Assembly (NCBI GenBank): GCA_965263365.1
Contig: OZ253672.1
Location: 1,612,001-1,676,000 of the forward strand
Direction: 5' to 3'
Length of the DNA: 64,000 nucleotides
DNA from: CANMUM01 sp965263365
Lineage (GTDB): Bacteria; Pseudomonadota; Alphaproteobacteria; Rhodobacterales; Rhodobacteraceae
Numbering within the stretch: the stretch's first letter is position 1; every line of letters begins with the position of its first letter. Shown piece after piece: positions 18,385-26,456 of the stretch. Both the position numbers and the translations under genes were made by a program. The notes below the pieces were generated by a model. The model saw only the letters and a program-made list of their open reading frames with translations, was not told where the DNA came from and made no database searches.

Positions 18385-18399
18385 AAAAATAGTCTCGAT

Positions 18400-19611
18400 T
18401 TGCACCCTCGGCCTACTTCAATCTCTTGTGGGGAAAGTAACGCGCCTACCGCTGGAATAGGTTTAGGGAACGTCACTCAAAACAGCAATTGTGCTGGTGT
18501 CGATTGTGAAAGCAACAATAGTATTGGGCTTGGTGTTTCGATATCATTTGATGGTCAGCAAAGTGAAAGTCTTGATATGCGCGATCAAAACTTGCGCAAC
18601 GAACGCCAAGGGCAGATGGTTATTTTTGTCAAAGGGAACTTGCCGCTAGATGGACTTAATAAAAATGGTTTTGATATACTTCAACAACACCGTCTTGAAA
18701 CAATCGGTTCACAAATGGTTAAAATCAGGCTACCGCGTGGCATAAATTTTGCACAAGCTACCTCGGCACTGCAAGGAATAGATGGGGTACAAAGCTTACA
18801 GCCCAACTACGTTTATGAAGCCAAAAATGGAGTCAATTCAGGTCTCGAAGTCATTGGCTCAAATCCTCAATCCGGATTGCGTGCGACTGGCACAATTGCA
18901 ATTATTGATGGAATGGTTGATAAAAATCATAATGACTTAAGATCAGCAAGAATATCACAACGTCGAATTGCAAGTAGGCCAGAAGCCACAAAACACGGAA
19001 CGGCAATCGCATCTCTTTTGGTAGGCAGTGGAAGAGTGAAAGGTGTTGCACAAGGTGCCAACATACTTTCATATGCAGCAATTCAAATAGAAAATAATCG
19101 TCATTTTCTAGGCGAAACAGTTTGGATCGCCGAGGCCTTTGATGAAGCGGCACAAAGTTCGGCTTCGGTAATATCTATGAGCTTAGGTATCTACAATGTA
19201 GATCAGATTGTGAAACAGCTACTTGATGTAGCCGCACAGCGTGGCAAATTAATCGTTGCGGCTATTGGAAATAGCGGCGGATCTTCAGTGACATATCCAG
19301 CCGGCTACGCAAGTGTCGTAGGGATCACCACGGTTGATGGGAATCAAAGGCTTTATTCAAACGCTACGCGCGGCGCTCACGTAAGTTATGCATCACTCGG
19401 TGTAAATTTAGTAGTTGCCACCCCTAATAGCTACGACACCGCCTCAGGAACATCGATGGCGACAGCTTTATTTGCGGGCACTCTTTTAGGCATAGCAAAT
19501 GAAACGGCCACAAGTGTGCGTGGTGCGATCAACCGAATTGACGCCCATTTGGTCGATCTTCGACCTCAAGGGAATGACGCATCCTTTGGAAAAGGATTAC
19601 TTGTTCGGTAG
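18400..19611 (+). CDS. S8 (subtilisin) family serine peptidase, start region apparently frameshifted
   Basis: The intact frame carries an inhibitor-like propeptide region (~74-140, GQMVIFVKG...VQSLQPNYVYE). A subtilase domain follows with the triad Asp170 (AIIDG), His199 (KHGTAIASLL) and Ser352 (SGTSMATALFAG), plus the oxyanion region AAIGNSGG. The frame lacks a plausible start: only TTG at 18400 without a ribosome site. The expected ATG at 18381 overlaps the anti-sigma stop (ATGA) but hits TAG after two Lys codons. One extra A there would restore a hydrophobic leader (KKIVSICTLGLLQSL), and a second shift near 18430 would rejoin this frame. Probably an exported protease gene recently inactivated, or a sequence error. 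Confidence 0.75.
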   Translation: MHPRPTSISCGESNAPTAGIGLGNVTQNSNCAGVDCESNNSIGLGVSISFDGQQSESLDMRDQNLRNERQGQMVIFVKGNLPLDGLNKNGFDILQQHRLETIGSQMVKIRLPRGINFAQATSALQGIDGVQSLQPNYVYEAKNGVNSGLEVIGSNPQSGLRATGTIAIIDGMVDKNHNDLRSARISQRRIASRPEATKHGTAIASLLVGSGRVKGVAQGANILSYAAIQIENNRHFLGETVWIAEAFDEAAQSSASVISMSLGIYNVDQIVKQLLDVAAQRGKLIVAAIGNSGGSSVTYPAGYASVVGITTVDGNQRLYSNATRGAHVSYASLGVNLVVATPNSYDTASGTSMATALFAGTLLGIANETATSVRGAINRIDAHLVDLRPQGNDASFGKGLLVR

Positions 19612-19734
19612 ATTTTATATGTTGCATTTTTAGCACATAGCTTTGAGGTTAAAAATTAGTTTTCAAAAAATTGAACCATTCTTTCTGTCGTAACGACCCT
19701 TTGGTGTTCAAACAAAATGAACGGGAACAAAAAA

Positions 19735-20307
19735 ATGAAAACTATCGTAAAAAACACAATTATCGCATTGGCAATCTCAACAGCTACTTCTAGCTTTGCT
19801 CAAGAATTCACAGGATTATACATTGGTGAAAGTGTGAACAAAACTGAAATGACTGACAACTCAAATTCGCTACCGGTTGGAATTGATGATAATGGCAAAA
19901 GAATTGGAATGGGTCTTCACATCGGTTATAATAACCAACTCTCCAATAACTTAGTCATCGGCGCCAAAGTTGCATATAGTGGCGCCAAAGTTGGGCACGA
20001 CTTCGTAGCCCCAAATACAGAAGCAACGACAACTAATTAATTAAATGGTAAAGTAAAAATTGGATATGTAGTGGCACCTAGTTCTATGATCTACACTACC
20101 GGTGGACGCTAAATGGCAGAATATGATGTCAACAGCTTTACCGGGCAACTTGAAGGCACCAATTACGGTCTAGGTGTTGAACACATGATCAGAGACAACT
20201 TTAGCGTTGGCCTTGAATATCTCCAGCGTCAAATGGACGTTTCGCCAAGTGCAGGTTTTGATTATGATGGTTCAAGCATTGCTCTTCGCCCATCTTACCG
20301 CTTTTAA
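19735..20307 (+). pseudogene. Outer-membrane beta-barrel protein with two in-frame stop codons
   Basis: A signal peptide, MKTIVKNTIIALAISTATSS then FAQ, opens the frame; GGGA lies 9 bases before ATG 19735. A barrel-like protein follows (TGLYIGESVNKTEM, HIGYNNQLSNNLVIGAKVAYSGAKVG). The same frame is stopped by TAA at 20038-20040 and again at 20110-20112, yet it continues with coherent barrel sequence (KVKIGYVVAPSSMIYTTGG, then NYGLGVEHMIRDNFSVGLEY). It ends in the canonical C-terminal ALRPSYRF, whose final Phe is the BAM-recognition residue. Both interruptions are simple nonsense changes without a frameshift. Restored length would be 190 residues, a small eight-strand barrel. Confidence 0.82.
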
Positions 20308-20360
20308 TTTAAACGCACATAGACAACCTATAATTGCCCGCTTTGTGGGTATCAAGCCCC

Positions 20361-20930
20361 CTATGTTTGGTCCAATATTAGGGCCGTAGTTTTTAGGGTC
20401 GTAGTTTCTGGTATTTGCGGCCGCATATTCAGCGCCTGATGCGCTCTTATGTGATTGTGTTCTTTGACCCAACAGTTGATCCTCGCTTGCGCTTGTTTTG
20501 TGATTTGGAACCAGTTCGCGTTTAAGATTTCATTGCGCAATGTTCCGTTGAACCTTTCATTATATCTCAATCGTCATATCCCAATCGTCGCGAAAACGGT
20601 CCCCCAGATCGTTTTCTGATCCTCTTCATATCCCAAGGCGGTCCTGGATAGATGTGAATTGGCTCGATGTCGGCCCGTTTGAGCCAGGTTTGGAATATTT
20701 CCGAGACGAACTCATGCCCATTATCGGAACGTATATATACTGGTATATACTGGCTTTCCATGTTGAATAATCAGCGGATAAAGCGCCTTCTGGGCTCCGC
20801 CCGTTTGTTCGCTCAAATCATCCACTGGATCATTCATCACTTCGTGATCCGCTCCAAACCCTCACCATATCTTTTCAGGGCCATAATCGTCCTCCAAATT
20901 TAACAGAGTTGTAAAAAATTAATGGATCAG
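20361..20930 (-). mobile_element. IS3-family transposase remnant
   Basis: On the minus strand, 20361-20570 encodes the end of an IS3-type integrase domain: RYNERFNGTLRNEILN, then ARINCWVKEHNHIRAHQALNMRPQ. The segment 20567-20761 encodes the preceding part, YIRSDNGHEFVSEIFQTWL, with IEPIHIYPGPPWD. The join between them (WD...RYNERF) is scrambled by extra sequence and frame changes. Upstream of 20761 only traces are left, including a GGAGG-ATG at about 20900 and a TTTTTTACA-type end near 20920. The element is non-functional. The outer limits are approximate. Confidence 0.75.
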
Positions 20931-21291
20931 TTCTAAGGGACAAGGACAGGGGCGTGGAGCAGATATTATTCTTTATTGATAGTTCTTACTAAATTGCACC
21001 AAAATTTTGAGCTGCGCGGATTGACAGGTCAAAATGTACAAATACTAAAAAAATTGAAAATTTACTTTTCGCCTTTTAAGAAGTAAATCGAAAAAGAGCT
21101 GAGTAAAATTATATCTTAAGTAAAGTCGAAGGGCTCATTTAAGATTCAGTTTAAATGGGGATTACTTTTGGCACGCGCCGTTCTGTTTTGACTGCATAAA
21201 AAAACTGTACATTGCTTTCAAGTTTAGGTTAGAAAGTTTTACTGAATCAAAGTGAATTATAAATTGGTGTTTCTAAAAATGTTGAACATTA
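20931..21291. other. Gap before the PTS EIIA gene
   Basis: About 360 bases, AT-rich, without a credible gene. It presumably holds the promoter of the EIIA-HPr pair; no strong consensus promoter was recognised. Confidence 0.45.
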
Positions 21292-21735
21292 ATGTCTGAA
21301 ATTAAAAAAAAATTCGGAATTCTGATTGTCGCACATAGTGGACTAGCCTCACAATATTTAGCAACGGTCGAACATGTTTTGGGTAAGCAAGAACAAATTG
21401 CATATGTAGCCATTGAAGACTCTGACGACAAAAACGCTCAAATTGACTTAATCAAAAATTTGATCCAGAAACTGGATACAGGTTCGGGCACAGTTATTGC
21501 AACCGACATGTTCGGGGGAACACCTTCAAATCTAGCCCTAAAGTGCCTAGAAGGTGAAAGCTATCGAATTCTATATGGCGTCAGTATGCCAAGTTTAATA
21601 AAGCTGTTTCGGTCTCGCACTCTCCCTATTGACCAAGCTCTCGACGCAGCAGTGACCGCTGGTCACCGATATTTAAACTATTGCTCGGAACATCACAGAG
21701 AGGCACATAAAAATAAATGGGTACAGAAAAAATGA
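21292..21735 (+). CDS. PTS system EIIA component, mannose family (regulatory PTS)
   Basis: This 147-residue protein has the EIIA(Man) fold signatures. ILIVAHSGLASQYL carries the phospho-acceptor His15. VIATDMFGGTPSNLAL and GVSMPSLIKLFRSRTLPIDQAL follow. In alphaproteobacteria such a free-standing EIIA with HPr and no sugar permease belongs to a regulatory phosphorelay (EI-Ntr, HPr, EIIA) that senses nitrogen and carbon state and can act on the chromosomal HPr kinase. Its stop overlaps the HPr start (ATGA). hprK is not in the immediate neighbourhood. Confidence 0.9.
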   Translation: MSEIKKKFGILIVAHSGLASQYLATVEHVLGKQEQIAYVAIEDSDDKNAQIDLIKNLIQKLDTGSGTVIATDMFGGTPSNLALKCLEGESYRILYGVSMPSLIKLFRSRTLPIDQALDAAVTAGHRYLNYCSEHHREAHKNKWVQKK

Positions 21736-21992
21736 AATTAAAAATTGTTAATACCAAAGGTCTTCACGCCAGAGCTTCAGCTAAGTTCGCGGAAACTTGT
21801 GAGAGCTTTGACGCCACTGTATCTGTAGCATTTGATGGAATTACGGCACTTGGAACAAGTATTATGGGACTTATGATGTTGGGAGCAGCCTACGGCAACG
21901 AAATTGAAGTCAGCGCAACGGGAAATGAATCCGAAGAAGCGCTTAACGCAGTTCGCGCGTTAGTTGACGGCTATTTTGGTGAAGACCAATAG
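21732..21992 (+). CDS. HPr phosphocarrier protein
   Basis: From ATG 21732 the product has 86 residues: MKLKIVNTKGLHARASAKF with the phosphorylated His12. The regulatory serine block is GTSIMGLMML (Ser43), the residue used by HPr kinase in this group. An alternative ATG at 21717 adds five residues; I prefer 21732 for its ATGA overlap with EIIA and the usual HPr length. It passes phosphate from enzyme I to the EIIA encoded just upstream. Confidence 0.92.
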   Translation: MKLKIVNTKGLHARASAKFAETCESFDATVSVAFDGITALGTSIMGLMMLGAAYGNEIEVSATGNESEEALNAVRALVDGYFGEDQ

Positions 21993-22085
21993 GACCTACG
22001 CTATTTTTCGCTTAAAACTACCCATCTCTTGCAAAAACACTCTGTTTTCTAGATGTTTATCAAATAGAAAATTATGGAGCAAGTC

Positions 22086-22730
22086 ATGAAGCTTACAAAA
22101 TATATAACGTCCACACTTATAACTTCGGCGCTTTTTCTAGGTGCTTGTGCGAATCCTGATGGCACGACTAGTAAGACCAGCATTGGCGCTGGCGTTGGTG
22201 CCGTTGTCGGCGGTATATTAGGTGCAAATGTAGCCGAAGATGAACGTAAAGGTGCTGTCACAGGGGCAATTATCGGTGGTGTATCGGGCGCGTTAATTGG
22301 CAACGATTTGGAAAGGCAGGAAGATGAGCTTAGACAAAATTTAGCTGGAAGTGGCGCTCAGATTGTAAATACTGGTGATCGATTAGTTGTCGTTCTCCCT
22401 GAAGCTATTACTTTTGCAGTTGATAGCACTCAGGTTAAGTCATCTCTACTTAGGCCACTTTCACAAATTGCCACAAGCCTTAACAATTACCCGAATACAG
22501 TTGTTCAAGTTGTCGGCCACACGGACAACACTGGTAGCTCAAGTTATAACCAATCACTATCCGAAAGACGCGCATCAGCAGTTGCAAGTATTTTAAGCCA
22601 AAATGGTGTTGCTCAAAGTCGATTAACCCGAGTTGGTTTTGGCGAGAGTCAACCTATCGCAAGCAATGACACGGCTGCTGGAAGAGAGGCAAACCGTCGT
22701 GTTGAAATCAATATATTCCAAACAAACTAA
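22086..22730 (+). CDS. OmpA-family lipoprotein with glycine-zipper region
   Basis: The 214-residue product starts at ATG 22086, with GGAG 8 bases before. Its lipoprotein signal ends LFLGACANP (lipobox LGAC). A glycine-zipper segment follows, GAGVGAVVGGILGANVAEDE and GAIIGGVSGALIGND. The C-terminal OmpA/peptidoglycan-binding domain has TFAVDSTQVK, VVGHTDNTGSSSYNQSLSERRA and TRVGFGESQPIASN...NRRVEI. It would sit in the outer membrane facing the periplasm and tie it to the cell wall. It is a YiaD-like arrangement, common in proteobacteria. It is convergent with the ATP synthase operon, with which it shares a terminator. Confidence 0.92.
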   Translation: MKLTKYITSTLITSALFLGACANPDGTTSKTSIGAGVGAVVGGILGANVAEDERKGAVTGAIIGGVSGALIGNDLERQEDELRQNLAGSGAQIVNTGDRLVVVLPEAITFAVDSTQVKSSLLRPLSQIATSLNNYPNTVVQVVGHTDNTGSSSYNQSLSERRASAVASILSQNGVAQSRLTRVGFGESQPIASNDTAAGREANRRVEINIFQTN

Positions 22731-22750
22731 GTGAATTTCAAACGGAATAA

Positions 22751-22777
22751 AAAAAGGCCGAGAAATCCGGCCTTTTT
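22751..22777. terminator. Bidirectional terminator between the OmpA-like gene and the F0 operon
   Basis: A perfect 10-bp stem AAAAAGGCCG / CGGCCTTTTT with a 7-base loop. The A-run and T-run make it usable on both strands, matching its place between convergent genes. Confidence 0.88.
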
Positions 22778-22802
22778 AACGCATTGAATTCAAAATTTAC
22801 TT

Positions 22803-23333
22803 TCAGCTCAAGCTAGCATCGACATCTTTTATAGCAGATGCGATTAAATCTTCCGCCGACTTGCCTTTTGCTTTTGCTGCAATAACTTCTCTCGCCACAT
22901 CAGTTGCAATTAATGCCGCACGTTCTCTAATCCGGCGCTCAACAGATGCCTCCGCAGACGCAATCTGTTCTTTTCCAGCTTGTATACGACGCTCGACCTG
23001 TGCATTTAATTTAGCCTCAGCCTCCTTGGCATGCGATTCAGCTGCCCTTTTGGCATTTTTCACAATATCCTTCGCTTCGGCTTCCACTTCTTGAATCTTA
23101 CGCTCATATTCTGCATGCAATTCTTGCGCTTCATCGCGAAGCTTACGCGCTTCTTCAAGCTCATTTCGAATACTATCCGCTCGCTTATCAAGAAGTCCCG
23201 TTATCAATGAGGGGACGCGCTTCCAAATTAAGAAACCCACGAACAAAATAAACGCAAGCATCACAACAAAATTAGTATTGCTGAGGCTCCAAAACTCAAT
23301 TGAAAAAATATTTGATGATGCAAATTTGATCAT
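22803..23333 (-). CDS. atpF: ATP synthase F0 subunit b
   Basis: This 176-residue protein has one N-terminal membrane helix (about 17-40, NTNFVVMLAFILFVGFLIWKR). A long charged coiled coil rich in Ala/Glu/Lys follows (NELEEARKLRDEAQELHAEY...). It forms the peripheral stalk with b' and links F0 to F1. It is last in the operon, 4 bases after the b' gene. Confidence 0.93.
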   Translation of the reverse strand: MIKFASSNIFSIEFWSLSNTNFVVMLAFILFVGFLIWKRVPSLITGLLDKRADSIRNELEEARKLRDEAQELHAEYERKIQEVEAEAKDIVKNAKRAAESHAKEAEAKLNAQVERRIQAGKEQIASAEASVERRIRERAALIATDVAREVIAAKAKGKSAEDLIASAIKDVDASLS

Positions 23334-23337
23334 TGGC

Positions 23338-24000
23338 CTATCCTTTCACAAGCTTATCAACAGTTTTATCGACAATTTTCTGATCTGCAGAACCTGGCGA
23401 AACAACTTCAATCAATGAACTCGCTACATCTTTTGCAATTTCTGCAACACTCATATTTGCATCAGATTGCATTTTCGCAATTTTGTCAGCAGATATTTTT
23501 GCCTCGGCATCGATTTGTGCATCAGCTTTTGCAACAGCAGCATCAAGCTTTTCTTGAGCGTCGGCCTTTGCATCAGAAACAATTTGTTGAGACTTTGCGC
23601 GTGCATCAATCAAAGCTTGTTGATAACTTTCTTCAGCGGCTTCTGCTTTACCTTTAAGTTCGGCGGCCCGGTCAAGATCTCGTTGAATAATTTGAGACCT
23701 TTGTTCGAGTACACCTCCAATGCGCGGCAAAGCAATTTTCGACAATATAAAATAAATTGCCAAAATCGTGATCGTAAGCCATAGGGCCTGATTTGCAAAA
23801 GTTGTCGTATCAAATTGCGGCATGCCACCTGAGGTCTCACCGTGCGTGACCTCTGTATGGGCATCAGAATGCCCACCTTCTGAATGTTCAGCGTGATCTT
23901 GATTGGTTGTATTTTGAGCAACCATTATAAAATCAAATCGCGCTTCACCCTCAACTGATGGCAATTCAACAATTGCAACACTATCCGTGTTTCCTGTCAT
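23338..24000 (-). CDS. atpX: ATP synthase F0 subunit b' (duplicated b-type stalk subunit)
   Basis: This 220-residue protein has a long His/Glu-rich N-terminal extension (DHAEHSEGGHSDAHTEV, residues ~35-51). A membrane helix follows at about 72-92 (LWLTITILAIYFILSKIAL), then a coiled coil. Two b-type genes (b and b') are typical of alphaproteobacteria and cyanobacteria and give a heterodimeric stalk. The histidine-rich N-terminal extension is longer than usual; the start at 24000 has GGAGAAA just upstream. An internal Met26 start (FIMVAQNTT) would give a more typical length. Confidence 0.9.
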   Translation of the reverse strand: MTGNTDSVAIVELPSVEGEARFDFIMVAQNTTNQDHAEHSEGGHSDAHTEVTHGETSGGMPQFDTTTFANQALWLTITILAIYFILSKIALPRIGGVLEQRSQIIQRDLDRAAELKGKAEAAEESYQQALIDARAKSQQIVSDAKADAQEKLDAAVAKADAQIDAEAKISADKIAKMQSDANMSVAEIAKDVASSLIEVVSPGSADQKIVDKTVDKLVKG

Positions 24001-24075
24001 AGATTTCTCCTATGATAAGAACATTAGCTCTCAATATAAATTAAATGAGAGCAAAGTTCCAACATTGATCTTCGA

Positions 24076-24297
24076 TTATACGAAGAGGATAATCATTGCG
24101 ACTAGGAATGAAAGAATGCCAAGCGCTTCCGCGAAAGCAACGCCAACGAAGAAAGTCCCAGTGAGACCGGCAGCTGCTGAAGGATTGCGTGTTGCACCTG
24201 CAAGGAAATTTCCCGCAATGTTACCCACACCGATACCAGCACCAGCCATACCTAGACATGCGAGACCAGCACCAATTGCATTTAAAGAACCTTCCAT
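24076..24297 (-). CDS. atpE: ATP synthase F0 subunit c (rotor ring)
   Basis: This 73-residue hairpin proteolipid has helix 1 IGAGLACLGMAGAGIGVGNIAG, the polar loop RNPSA (37-41), and helix 2 with the proton-binding Glu57 in AFAEALGIL. GGAG lies before the ATG. It forms the c-ring that turns with proton flow. Confidence 0.96.
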   Translation of the reverse strand: MEGSLNAIGAGLACLGMAGAGIGVGNIAGNFLAGATRNPSAAAGLTGTFFVGVAFAEALGILSFLVAMIILFV

Positions 24298-24342
24298 TTT
24301 TATACTCCTTTTAACTTTATATATATGGAATTAATATTCAAC

Positions 24343-25101
24343 TTAGTGACCCGGATGCAAAGCATCATGCAGATACACACAAGTTAGAATTGCGAAAACG
24401 TAAGCTTGCACACAAGCAACGAGAACCTCGAGCGCATAAATCGCCGAAATCGAAAGCACCGGAATGAAAAAAAATGCACCCAACCCTGCCGCAAAGCCTG
24501 CGAACACTTTTAATACAGCGTGACCCGCTAAAATGTTGCCGCCCAAACGAATAGCGTGGGACAACGGCCGCACAAAGTAAGAAGCAACTTCAATAATAGC
24601 CAACACTGGGCGCAACACCGCGGGCGCATCTGAAACCCAAAATAATTTCAAAAAACCAGCACCGTTCTTTACAAAACCAATTACGGTCACGCTTACGAAA
24701 ACAAGAATTGCTAAAATTCCAGTCACGGCAAATTGCGCTGTCGCCGTATAGCTCATCGGTATTAACCCGAGTAGATTGGAAAAGAGAATGAACATAAACA
24801 AGGTCATTATATAAGGAAAATATGCGACCGCATCTTTACCAGCTACATCCTCAACCATTTTGTAAGTAAACTGATAAATCACTTCAGCAATTGATTGCGA
24901 GCGTGAGGGAACCGTGTTTCTACCCATTGTGCCGACGACAAAAACCAAGACGATTGCCAATATAGTGAGCATCATCCATAGGGACTGATTCGTGAAAGTA
25001 AAAGTGCCAATTTCTGTGCTTCCTGTAAATAAATCAGTAAGCTTAAACTGGCTCATTGGATCAATGTGGAAACCGCCTTCGCTAGATGCTTTATCAGCCA
25101 T
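24343..25101 (-). CDS. atpB: ATP synthase F0 subunit a
   Basis: The 252-residue product runs from ATG 25101 (GAGG 6 bases before); a longer frame to 25131 is less likely. It is a multispanning membrane protein with FNLLGLIPMSYTATAQFAVT-like helix 3. The essential arginine lies in the SHAIRLGGNILAGHAVL block of the proton half-channel. The C-terminal helix ends VYLHDALHPGH. It forms the stator channel next to the c-ring. It overlaps the end of atpI by 8 bases. Confidence 0.95.
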   Translation of the reverse strand: MADKASSEGGFHIDPMSQFKLTDLFTGSTEIGTFTFTNQSLWMMLTILAIVLVFVVGTMGRNTVPSRSQSIAEVIYQFTYKMVEDVAGKDAVAYFPYIMTLFMFILFSNLLGLIPMSYTATAQFAVTGILAILVFVSVTVIGFVKNGAGFLKLFWVSDAPAVLRPVLAIIEVASYFVRPLSHAIRLGGNILAGHAVLKVFAGFAAGLGAFFFIPVLSISAIYALEVLVACVQAYVFAILTCVYLHDALHPGH

Positions 25102-25435
25102 TACTATCCTCAACTTTTTGCTGCAGTTCATATTTTTTTGCCGACTGTAGCATCACTCTAATTCCCGCGACCAAACCCAAAAGCATCATTATAATGAGCC
25201 CAAAAGGGGCGGTCGCAAATAACTTATCTATTCCTAGACCAATAATTAGGCCCAATATAACTCCCGCAATCAAGTCTACCATCATACGGTAAGCTAAACC
25301 CATATTATCCAATTTTTGCGCGACACCATCTTGAACAGCTTTTCGCTCATTACGCGCCTCGACTTGCTTCAATTTTTTGCCGAGTGCATCTAAGCGTTTT
25401 TCAAAATTGTTGTCATTCATGCGCAAAACTAGCAT
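25094..25435 (-). CDS. atpI: ATP synthase accessory protein AtpI
   Basis: This 113-residue protein has a basic helical N-terminus (LDALGKKLKQVEARNERKA) and two membrane helices (MVDLIAGVILGLIIGLGIDKL and GLIIMMLLGLVAGIRVM). This is the alphaproteobacterial AtpI form, thought to help c-ring assembly or ion supply. It is the first gene of the F0 operon. The start may instead be ATG 25420 (MNDNNFEK). The F1 genes are not in this window, as usual for the split operons of this class. Confidence 0.88.
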   Translation of the reverse strand: MLVLRMNDNNFEKRLDALGKKLKQVEARNERKAVQDGVAQKLDNMGLAYRMMVDLIAGVILGLIIGLGIDKLFATAPFGLIIMMLLGLVAGIRVMLQSAKKYELQQKVEDSNG

Positions 25436-25451
25436 CCATGGTTGCGCGAAA

Positions 25452-25478
25452 CTTATAAAATGCCACTGATCTTGTCAA
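25452..25478 (-). promoter_or_regulatory. Candidate sigma-70 promoter of the F0 ATP synthase operon
   Basis: Read on the minus strand, TTGACA (25478-25473) is followed after 15 bases by TATAAG (25457-25452), with an alternative TAAGTT at 17 bases. It lies just upstream of atpI. The -35 is a perfect consensus match; the spacer is short. Confidence 0.5.
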
Positions 25479-25647
25479 GCAAAAGGGTTCACGATTTAGG
25501 CGAGTTAAATAACTGTTTTAAAACATTTTTTTAAGTTTAAGCGAATTATGTTTCCATTGACCCGCTTGCAAACACTTAACCATCTAGTTAAATAAATAAA
25601 AGGCATTCAAATATTAAACTTACCGGTTAACTATAATGAGGCAATAA

Positions 25648-25971
25648 GTGGAAAAAACTAATTATTTGGATCAAGTATTTCTCGCACTGGCCGACCAAAA
25701 TCGTCGCGATATGTTGAGACGTATTCTTAATGAAACAATGACAATTTCCGAAATTGCGAAGTTTTACGAAATGAGCCTTCCTGCCATTTCAAAACACATC
25801 GCAACCCTCGAGCGCGCACGGTTGGTAAAAATTGACAAGAAAGGGCGCACAAAAACGCTAATTCTCAATTTAAAAGGAATTGAAATTGCGCAGACTTATC
25901 TCGAAACACTCAGTCCCGACAACTTTGTTGACGCATTGGAAACGCACCTCATTGATTTATTTTCAAACTAA
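25648..25971 (+). CDS. ArsR/SmtB-type winged-helix transcriptional regulator
   Basis: This 107-residue protein shows LALADQNRRDMLRRIL, ISEIAKFYEMSLPAISKHIATLERARLVKIDKKGRTKTLIL, the ArsR helix-turn-helix and wing. It lacks the CxC metal-binding motif of metal sensors, so the signal is unknown; the form resembles regulators that sit beside SRPBCC-family genes. The start is GTG at 25648 with GAGG 6 bases upstream. It stands alone between the F0 operon (divergent) and ribH (convergent). Confidence 0.88.
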   Translation: MEKTNYLDQVFLALADQNRRDMLRRILNETMTISEIAKFYEMSLPAISKHIATLERARLVKIDKKGRTKTLILNLKGIEIAQTYLETLSPDNFVDALETHLIDLFSN

Positions 25972-26003
25972 GGCGCATAGGGAGTTTATGACTTCTTGGA
26001 AAC

Positions 26004-26456
26004 TTACTTTTTAGAGTCAGATTGCGTTGGCAAATCAATTTCAAGCAACATCGCAACAGACTCAGCTGCCTCGATACCTTTAACGCGCATGTGCTTTCTA
26101 AAGAACTGACGATGTTCTTTATGTTCATGGAAATTATGCGGCGTAAGTGAAACAGATAATACTGGAACGCCTTCATCCAAATTTACACGCATGATTCCGT
26201 CTAAAACAGCTTGCGCTACAAAATCATGTCGATAAATTCCACCGTCCACTACAAATGCGCAACAAACAATCGCACTATATTCGCCTGTACGCGCTAGCTG
26301 TTGAGCCTTAAGCGGCATTTCAAGTGCTCCAGGCACAACAAAATCTGCGATTTCTAAGATGTCTCCGAAAGATTCCGCAAAACCATCTCTTGCCAATTCA
26401 TTCATGTCCGAGTGCCAATTTGCTCTTATGAATGCAACTTTGGATTTAGCCATCAA
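26004..26456 (-). CDS. ribH: 6,7-dimethyl-8-ribityllumazine synthase (RibH2-like)
   Basis: This 150-residue protein has FIRANWHSDMNELARDGF, FVVPGALEMPLKAQQLA, VDGGIYRHDFVAQAVLDGIM and the characteristic SLTPHNFHEHKEHRQFFRKH. That last block resembles the decameric RibH2 type of Brucella and rhizobia rather than the icosahedral RibH1. It condenses a ribityl pyrimidine with dihydroxybutanone phosphate in riboflavin synthesis. It stands apart from other rib genes, as RibH2 genes often do. Confidence 0.9.
   Translation of the reverse strand: MMAKSKVAFIRANWHSDMNELARDGFAESFGDILEIADFVVPGALEMPLKAQQLARTGEYSAIVCCAFVVDGGIYRHDFVAQAVLDGIMRVNLDEGVPVLSVSLTPHNFHEHKEHRQFFRKHMRVKGIEAAESVAMLLEIDLPTQSDSKK

Noticed and set aside
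20038..20112. Stop-codon recoding or selenocysteine in the barrel gene
   Set aside because: Both stops are TAA, which is used as a normal stop throughout the window; no recoding element is seen and the neighbours are also damaged.
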